A stretch of 14,758 nucleotides of DNA from a bacterium (GTDB taxonomy: Bacteria; SZUA-79; Acidulodesulfobacterales; Acidulodesulfobacteraceae). Of the stretch, positions 14,190-14,758 are shown piece by piece. A model generated the notes under the pieces. The model did not search any database, was not told the DNA's origin, and saw only the letters and a list, made by a program, of their open reading frames with translations. The DNA is taken from the NCBI GenBank assembly GCA_021789455.1, contig JAJYJN010000027.1:1-14758 (forward strand). The letters run 5' to 3'. The first letter of the stretch is position 1. Every line of letters starts with the position of its first letter. The translations under genes and the position numbers were made by a program.

Positions 14190-14758
14190 CTATCGGAGTT
14201 TTTCCATAAGAGGTTTTTTTATGAAATCTAAAGCAATCATATAAATAAAAGTCGCCGCAAGCAATATAATTATATATACAAAAGGAACTTTAGCCATAAG
14301 TATGCCGAAGCCAGCCATTAAAATTATAATTATTAAATCTAACGCGCTTGCAAGCATTAAATAGTTTCCGGGCTTAGAACTGTAAAAGTGCCGTTCTTCC
14401 CTTACTAAATATACGGTTGCTTGTGCGCTGAAGACTAAGGATAAAAATGCAAAGGTCTGGACCTGCGGTAAATTCATTCCTATTACGTAATATCCTATAT
14501 AATAGACAATAAAAGAATAAATGAGCCATGCTCCAGCTATTATGAGAGATGCAGAAACGATAAGCTTTATTTTCCATTTATCCGGTTTATTTGAATATAC
14601 GGCATTGTCTTTAGCAATAGACATAGTTACAAAATCGTTGACAAAAATTAATATAAGAATAAGTTTAGGCGTCGTAACGAATTTACCGAAAAAAATAAGT
14701 CCCAAACTCAGGAAAAGAGCTACTTGAAAAGTTTTTGAAATCTTATTTAAAGTATAAG
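14190..14758 (-). CDS. C-terminal part of a plasma-membrane-type H+-exporting P-type ATPase (partial)
   Basis: The reverse-strand frame is open from the right edge to a TAG at 14190-14192 and gives about 189 residues, so the N-terminal catalytic domains are outside the window. A TTG at 14703-14705 is inside the open frame and is not a true start. The visible part starts with YTLNKISKTFQVALF, then the membrane segment LIFVNDFVTMSIAKDN and KPDKWK, followed by about four more membrane helices. The ND-xx-TMSIAKDN signature with its membrane Asp matches class IIIA P-type H+-ATPases (fungal, plant and acidophile proton pumps), where this Asp is the proton acceptor (family knowledge). There is no long regulatory tail. 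A proton-export pump would suit a low-pH habitat. It is convergent with the upstream operon. Confidence 0.85.
   Translation of the reverse strand, partial: YTLNKISKTFQVALFLSLGLIFFGKFVTTPKLILILIFVNDFVTMSIAKDNAVYSNKPDKWKIKLIVSASLIIAGAWLIYSFIVYYIGYYVIGMNLPQVQTFAFLSLVFSAQATVYLVREERHFYSSKPGNYLMLASALDLIIIILMAGFGILMAKVPFVYIIILLAATFIYMIALDFIKKPLMEKLR

Overview
The window reads as chromosomal DNA of an AT-rich, Gram-negative-like anaerobe or facultative anaerobe. The F0 layout (AtpZ, AtpI-like, AtpB and a c subunit with a signal peptide, with no F1 genes following) resembles deltaproteobacterial split ATP synthase operons. A plasma-membrane-type H+-exporting P-type ATPase at the right edge is compatible with life at low pH. 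My best guess is an acid-tolerant sulfur- or metal-cycling deltaproteobacterium-like lineage; this is inference, and nothing in the window fixes the taxon.

Left part (1-3439): the last codons of an upstream gene, then a polytopic membrane protein carrying one C-terminal CxxCH haem domain. A putative promoter flanked by two palindromic sites follows, and then the F0 genes (AtpZ, AtpI-like, atpB, atpE). A tRNA-Phe(GAA) gene (3559-3634) with its own likely promoter separates this block from the next.

Main part (3921-14187): eleven tightly packed genes on the + strand, probably one operon. In order they are a HdrB-like double cysteine-rich-domain protein, a cytoplasmic Mo/W-bis-pterin oxidoreductase, its four-cluster ferredoxin subunit, an 81-aa ACT-like protein, MoeA, a MoaA-like radical SAM protein, a PTPS/QueD-fold protein, MobA with an extra C-terminal domain, a second four-cluster ferredoxin, a FAD/NAD(P)-linked oxidoreductase and a 71-aa protein. 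This looks like a redox enzyme packaged with electron-transfer partners (HdrB-type protein, ferredoxins, flavoprotein to NAD(P)H) and a private set of cofactor genes. No NrfD/PsrC-type membrane anchor and no Tat signal is present, so the enzyme is probably soluble and cytoplasmic. Its substrate cannot be read from the sequence.

The most unusual signal is that the cofactor genes are not canonical. The MoaA-like protein lacks two of three auxiliary-cluster cysteines, one substrate arginine and the C-terminal tail. The PTPS-fold protein lacks the Asp/His pair of that family. MoeA has an altered PGNP loop and an insertion in its GGTSVG loop. MobA carries about 100 extra residues. Together they may modify or handle a pterin cofactor specifically for this enzyme. 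Right edge (14190-14758): the C-terminal part of the P-type ATPase, convergent with the operon and with only 2 bp between stop codons.
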